DNA of 37,942 nt. Source: CAYFLR01 sp964343805. GTDB lineage: Bacteria; Bdellovibrionota_B; Oligoflexia; CAYFLR01. Position 1 is the stretch's first letter; each line of letters opens with the position of its first letter. Shown here piece after piece: positions 33,621-37,942 of the stretch. The stretch spans positions 1 to 37,942 of the forward strand of contig CAYFLR010000058.1 of NCBI GenBank assembly GCA_964343805.1. The letters are read 5' to 3'. A model generated the notes under the pieces. The model had not been told where the DNA came from. It worked only from the letters and a program-made list of their open reading frames with translations, and did no database searches. Both the position numbers and the translations under genes were made by a program.

Positions 33621-34283
33621 TTAAATAGCAGTGGACATCTTAATCTGGTCATGAAAATTATGAATGACTTTGAGGATTCTCCATTCAATATTCCTCTTAT
33701 AGGCCTTCAAATTGAAGAAGATATTGATAAAGGGGGCCATCATCGTTTCACAGGTAAAATGGATTTGGTTGAGTCCATTTTTCCCTTCCTTAACTTCAAA
33801 AGTGATAGCAAAACGATCCACCATAATATTGGCTTCTTGTAATCCCATGGACAGGATATGAGTTAATCCATCCTTCTGTTTTAGCTCTGTGATGGCAAAG
33901 GGTATTTGATTGCCTTTACTCCCGAATGGCCACATCAGGTCCACATCATAAGTGAGAAAAAAGTAGCCCCATTTGTCATTAGGAAGGTAATCCATTTTCC
34001 TTAATTGGGTGATAAACCCCCGAGAATTCTTATCATCTCCATTGATTCCTAAAATCACCCACTCTGGATAGCGGTTAAAGTTATTTGCAATTTTGGAAAT
34101 ATGTGATAAAGGAGCATCAATGTCTACGAATCCCTTGGTTATATACGCGGATCGTTCTTTATCGTAGTAAGTGTTTGTTTTAGAGTCAGCCTGCAGTGAG
34201 CCAAATTCCTTTGGTAATTCAACCAGCAGGGCGGCGAAAATAGAGATACACAAAAAAAGAAGTATTTGTTTAATTTTAGGCAT
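33621..34283 (-). CDS. Exported START/SRPBCC-like protein
   Basis: The 220-residue product has an N-terminal hydrophobic signal or anchor (about 5-22). The mature part has a polyketide-cyclase/START-like layout: GFVDIDAPLSHISKIANNFNRYPEW near residue 50 is the typical first strand plus helix of SRPBCC proteins that bind hydrophobic ligands. FAITFEVKEGKNGLNQIHFTCETMM forms the later strands, and a long helix ends the protein. It is probably periplasmic and handles a lipid-like ligand, but this is inference. It is divergent from the ATPase gene. The Shine-Dalgarno upstream of the ATG is weak. Confidence 0.6.
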   Translation of the reverse strand: MPKIKQILLFLCISIFAALLVELPKEFGSLQADSKTNTYYDKERSAYITKGFVDIDAPLSHISKIANNFNRYPEWVILGINGDDKNSRGFITQLRKMDYLPNDKWGYFFLTYDVDLMWPFGSKGNQIPFAITELKQKDGLTHILSMGLQEANIMVDRFAITFEVKEGKNGLNQIHFTCETMMAPFINIFFNLKAYKRNIEWRILKVIHNFHDQIKMSTAI

Positions 34284-34428
34284 ACAAATATATTAGCAGG
34301 TTTAAGATAAAAATTGGAAGTAAATTAGATAACAGTTTGAATGCACAGGTTAATTTTGTTAAGCTGTTGACTTGCATGAGTTTTCAAATGTTTTAGTAAA
34401 AGCTATTAACCTAAAGAGTGGGAAGATT

Positions 34429-35520
34429 ATGGCTGGTATAAAAATCAATAATCTCTGGAAACAATATGGTCCTGTAAAGGTCGTTCATGGGATCAACTTC
34501 GATATTAAGCCAAACGAGTTCATTGTATTAGTGGGACCCTCTGGTTGTGGTAAATCTACCACTTTACGAATGATTGCCGGTCTCGAAGAGATTACCGATG
34601 GGGAGATTTCCATTGGTGATCGAGTGGTAAATGATATGGCCCCCAAAGACCGTAATGTAGCTATGGTGTTTCAGAACTATGCCCTCTATCCTCACATGAA
34701 TATATTTGAAAATATGGCCTTTGGTTTAAAGATGCAAAAGGTTCCCAAACCAGAAATTGAGAAACGAGTTCATGAGGCAGCGAAAATCCTCGACATTGGC
34801 AGTTATCTGGAGAGAAAACCTGCTCAGCTATCTGGAGGTCAACGACAAAGGGTGGCCATGGGACGTGCTATTGTTAGAAACCCTGATGTCTTTCTCTTTG
34901 ATGAACCTTTGTCAAATTTAGATGCCAAACTTAGAAATCAAATGCGGATAGAAATCAAAAAACTTCATGCCAAATTGAGCACCACTATTGTTTATGTGAC
35001 CCATGATCAAGTGGAAGCTATGACGCTAGCTGACCGTATTGTGGTGATGAAAGATGGTTTTATAGAGCAAATTGGAGAGCCTTTAGAAATTTATAACCAT
35101 CCGGCAAATACCTTTGTGGCAGGCTTTATAGGAAGTCCTCCTATGAATATGCTCCAAGCAAAAGTAAAAAAAGAGGGGCAAAAAACAACCCTCGATTTTG
35201 GGGATGGAAAAGAGCTTCCCTTGCCTGAAAATAAGTCGCTTGCTGATCGCAGTGAAGTGCTGGTGGGTATTAGACCCGAACATTTACTGGTGAATCCCGA
35301 AACATCTGATAAAGTTTGGGAGTTTAAAAGCACTCTGAATGTGCTTGAGACTTTAGGGCATGAAACCCTTCTTCATACTGAAGTGGGTGAGAGTAAACTC
35401 ATCGCTAAAGATGATAGTAAGGCCCTTACTTGTAAAGAGGGTGAAACCATCTCCTTTGGTTTTGAATTAAATCAAATTCATCTTTTTGATGTGTCCAGCG
35501 GTAAGGCTATTTTGGAATAG
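34429..35520 (+). CDS. Sugar ABC transporter ATPase (MalK/UgpC/MsmK-type)
   Basis: This is a cytoplasmic energy-coupling subunit, 363 residues from the ATG at 34429. Walker A GPSGCGKST (36-44), Q loop VFQNYALYP, signature LSGGQ (134-138), Walker B VFLFDEP (154-160), D loop SNLDAKL and switch His192 (VTHDQ) are complete. The C-terminal TOBE/regulatory domain (about 240-363, with GIRPEHL) is that of sugar importers. I preferred 34429 over an upstream ATG (34372) because GGGAAG precedes it and homologues start MAGIKINNL. No permease is adjacent; it probably serves the transporter at 7555-10572 and perhaps others. Its end overlaps the convergent NlpC-like gene by 14 bp. Confidence 0.93.
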   Translation: MAGIKINNLWKQYGPVKVVHGINFDIKPNEFIVLVGPSGCGKSTTLRMIAGLEEITDGEISIGDRVVNDMAPKDRNVAMVFQNYALYPHMNIFENMAFGLKMQKVPKPEIEKRVHEAAKILDIGSYLERKPAQLSGGQRQRVAMGRAIVRNPDVFLFDEPLSNLDAKLRNQMRIEIKKLHAKLSTTIVYVTHDQVEAMTLADRIVVMKDGFIEQIGEPLEIYNHPANTFVAGFIGSPPMNMLQAKVKKEGQKTTLDFGDGKELPLPENKSLADRSEVLVGIRPEHLLVNPETSDKVWEFKSTLNVLETLGHETLLHTEVGESKLIAKDDSKALTCKEGETISFGFELNQIHLFDVSSGKAILE

Positions 35521-36247
35521 TTGCCTCTACAATAACAATTTTCTTTGGCAAACTTCCCTTTTCACTAAAAAACTGTCTCTGCAACCTTTTCATTCCATGG
35601 GCACTATTAATCTCCAGTCGATGAGTATTGTTCTTACGGGTTGTATGGTAGAACCACACTTTGGAATTTTTATCCCTTAGCAATAAAGCCACATGATAAT
35701 GTAAAAATTGATATCCTTTGCGATGAGTTGGGCGACTGATACTGGCTAAATAGAGATATCCTTTTTTTATACGCAAGAAAATGTCCTGCCAGGAGGATTG
35801 GTCATTGAGAGGAAATCCACGTATGACATGAGATTTATCTCTCTCAACTTTTTTTTGAAGATGGGGAGGTGAGATCGGCAGAATAAAACGGGGCCTTCTA
35901 TCTTCCGCAATATTCAAAATGAGATCCAAACCAAAATCCCAATCATGGCCAAAAGGAGAGTTGATTCCGCTATCTGAACGGCGGTCAAATTTCGCCCCAG
36001 AAATAGTGATATGTTTTTTTAGAATTCTCCTGGCCGCCGCTAACACAAATCCACTGCAGTTATAACCTGGAGTAGAATAGAGATGGGTGGGAGTCGTGAA
36101 AGTGGTATATTTTCCCCTAATATTCTGCGCTCCATCTTCTCTAAACTTCGTTCCTAAATACTGATTGGCGATTTTAATGGGGGACAAATTCTGTGCCCAG
36201 AGATCTAAGCTTGAAAATAAAAAAAGAAAGGTAATAAGAGCTTTCAT
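35507..36247 (-). CDS. Secreted NlpC/P60-like cysteine hydrolase
   Basis: The 246-residue product has a signal peptide (1-19, ending LWAQ). YNCSGFVLAAARR (Cys64) matches the NlpC/P60 catalytic Cys motif (usually DCSGF), and FLHYHVALLL (His185) fits the catalytic His followed by the beta strand, so peptidoglycan or amide hydrolysis is likely. The spacing of about 120 residues between Cys and His is longer than in standard NlpC/P60 domains (about 50-60), so an insertion or a divergent member is implied. It overlaps the upstream gene at 36244 by 4 bp (ATGA), indicating translational coupling. Confidence 0.65.
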   Translation of the reverse strand: MKALITFLFLFSSLDLWAQNLSPIKIANQYLGTKFREDGAQNIRGKYTTFTTPTHLYSTPGYNCSGFVLAAARRILKKHITISGAKFDRRSDSGINSPFGHDWDFGLDLILNIAEDRRPRFILPISPPHLQKKVERDKSHVIRGFPLNDQSSWQDIFLRIKKGYLYLASISRPTHRKGYQFLHYHVALLLRDKNSKVWFYHTTRKNNTHRLEINSAHGMKRLQRQFFSEKGSLPKKIVIVEATIPK

Positions 36248-37942
36248 CTGTTTTCCAGTGAGAGTTGCAGTGGATAATTTTTCCGGATTTGGGGATCTTG
36301 CCAGAAATCTTCATGGGCTTTTTTTATTTTCACTCGTATCTGGTTATTAACTTTTAAATCAGTTACCGCCTGGAGCTCTTGGTCCTGTTGATCAGTTTGA
36401 GAAGCGTTTTGAAAGAAAATGAAGTAAATTGTTTTCGTATCCAGATGAACTTTTTGATGAAGGGTAAAGAACATTCGATTCCCGGGAATTCTTTTTAAAT
36501 TATATTTTTCTTCTCCTAAATGGAGGGTGGTCCTATTTTCTTGATCTCTTCTTTCTTCTAAAACCCTTACATAACTAGGTTTTAGTAAGGTTGGAAAGTG
36601 AACTTGCTTTAGCTCTAGGAGAGCCTGAATGACTTGAGCGCTCTTTGATATATTATAACTTTGATTTATATAAAGGGGAGATTTATACCAAAAAGTGGGG
36701 TCCGAGAGTAGATCGGGAAGTCGTAGGGGAGGGCTCTGGATATTAACTCCTTCAGGGGTTGTAAAGGAAAAAGCATAGTCAGAATTCCACTTATACCAAC
36801 GCTCTTCATCATAAAAATAGGGACCATCCATCTCAAAATTCCAAGATTTATTTTCATCTTGGGAAACATATTGGGCCTTAATGGGAAATCTCATTTTGGG
36901 ACTTTTAACTTTACCTACGGTTTGCATAACGCGGTCTGGAGATAAGTGATGATAGAATAACCTAATTTCTGGAGGCAAGTTGAGCTTGCGATGGTTATTT
37001 TGATCTTTTTCCCAAAAGTGGACACTGGCTTTTAATGATGGCTGCTTAAGAATGGCTTCAGGAAGTGGCTTCTCGTTTTGTTGACTTAACTGAAGTAAAT
37101 GCTTAATCGTTTTTCTAAAAACAAAAGGGTTTTCTTTTAAGAACTCATTTTTATCCACAAGGGGCGGACCTGGAAACCATATAAAATCAGGAAAGTTTTT
37201 GAGCCACTCGCCTCCAATAATATTTAAAGCACTATCAAGCTCTATGATGGCCGGATAACTTTCATGAATAAACTTATCTGGTTCATTATCTTGTAATGTC
37301 ACCTCCATAGTGACTTTAAGTAAATAGCTCGTTTCTCTGGCTGCATGTTGATAGATAGTTGGATTATGGTCGAAAATATGATGGTAAACCTCTCTATAAG
37401 ATTGCACCTGCCTTTCTTGTTTTTGTTTTTCTCTCGGGTCCCCATCGACATAAATATACTCAGCAGCCAAATAGCCTTCGATCTGTTCTGGTGTAGGGTA
37501 ATTCTCTTTGAAATTGACCGTGCTACTTGCTTCAGGAATATTTTCTAGTTTTATGTGGTATCCCACCACGGGATAATTCCAAACTGCTTTTTTATTATCT
37601 CTTTCTATAACAAAGGGAGAGTTTTTTCTCCCTAGGCGATTGAATAAGGCGATAAACAGGGCGCCGGGATTCACATCACGACAGGCATACGAGATAACTC
37701 GACCCTGATCATCACGAGGTGGATTTTTTAGATTACATCTTTCACCTAAATTTCGTGAATGGTTGCTGAAGTAGAGCAGAGCCAGCAAGGCTTTGATGTC
37801 CTCAGGGTGGAAGGGTATTTCGAAACCATCTGGATTGATCATGGTGACAGGCTGTTTCGGTGTTTTTTCTTTGATACTGGGAGCAGCTACCCCATTACAG
37901 AACCCTTCCCAACTGGCAGTCCAGCGGACTTGATCTTATCAC
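36244..37942 (-). CDS. Transglutaminase-elicitor-like protein, 5' end missing or frameshifted at the window edge
   Basis: From an ATG at 37842 the frame gives 532 residues, but conserved-looking sequence continues upstream in the same frame to about 37935: WTASWEGFCNGVAAPSI, then KQPVTMINPDGFEIPF and DIKALLALLYF. This resembles the WEGLCHGWAPA catalytic-Cys region of transglutaminase-elicitor proteins (PF16683), with the Cys in FCNG. Further motifs are CRDVNPGALFIALFNRLG (residues 54-71 of the 532) and HHIFDHNPT. No start codon exists between 37842 and the in-frame TGA TAA at 37936-37941, so the true 5' end lies beyond the window or a frameshift intervenes. Two beta-rich domains follow. The family call is from memory and tentative. 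Confidence 0.5.

Noticed and set aside
34367..34397. TTGACT at 34367 as a -35 for the MalK-type gene
   Set aside because: There is no acceptable -10 at 16-18 nt spacing (GTTTTA or TAGTAA only).

Overview
The window is about 38 kb of AT-leaning, gene-dense bacterial chromosome from a Gram-negative organism. Evidence for an outer membrane is direct: several lipobox lipoproteins, a predicted outer-membrane beta-barrel and many signal peptides. The mix of genes (a COG4324-type lipoprotein peptidase, Hcp-like Sel1 repeats, response-regulator/anti-sigma-kinase fusions, Nfn, glutaconate-type CoA transferase, selA, LRR and transglutaminase-elicitor-like proteins) would suit a member of the old Deltaproteobacteria and its relatives (Bdellovibrionota, Oligoflexia, SAR324-like). 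That placement is inference; no rRNA or tRNA gene is present. Six runs of N show that this is a draft scaffold, probably metagenome- or single-cell-derived. At least two junctions (in selA and in the phosphoesterase gene) look like assembly errors that distort genes.

Layout. Positions 1-6250 hold a two-GAF diguanylate cyclase (-), a small unknown protein (+), a secreted LRR protein (+) and an M3 oligoendopeptidase (-). A lipoprotein (-) at 6252-7355 is divergent from a sugar ABC transporter operon (binding protein, two permeases) that runs with 5 nt spacing into selA (7555-11960). The transporter ATPase is absent there; a MalK-type ATPase stands alone at 34429-35520. Positions 11962-14222 encode NfnB and NfnA on the minus strand. 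A 531-bp gene-free stretch follows (14223-14753). It contains a nested 159-bp inverted repeat, a GC-rich set of mutually exclusive hairpins that looks like a structured RNA, and a near-consensus plus-strand promoter that would transcribe antisense to the next operon. That operon (17104 down to 14754, -) encodes a STAS/zinc-ribbon protein, a response regulator fused to an anti-sigma-type ATPase but cut by an in-frame TAA, and a CheY-like protein. It reads as a partner-switching signalling unit.

Positions 17172-23535 carry a lipoprotein metallopeptidase, a 12-repeat disulfide-type Sel1 protein, YchF and a radical SAM protein in one operon, a small membrane protein followed by an alkaline-phosphatase-superfamily hydrolase, and a small secreted protein. 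Positions 23644-31777 form an envelope locus. An OMP plus lipoprotein pair (-) is divergent from two tandem paralogous lipoproteins, each with an internally duplicated module, which are translationally coupled to a periplasmic metallophosphoesterase. Positions 31862-33616 encode a glutaconate-type CoA transferase (two subunits). Then come a START-like secreted protein (-), the MalK-type ATPase (+), an NlpC/P60-like secreted protein (-) and a large protein cut by the window edge (-).

How it fits together. Nfn couples NADH, NADPH and ferredoxin pools, and with the CoA transferase and SelA this suggests anaerobic or facultative metabolism. The sugar importer probably works with the distant ATPase. 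The 23.6-31.8 kb locus and the three-gene switch operon with its unusual flanking non-coding DNA are the best places to look for undescribed biology.
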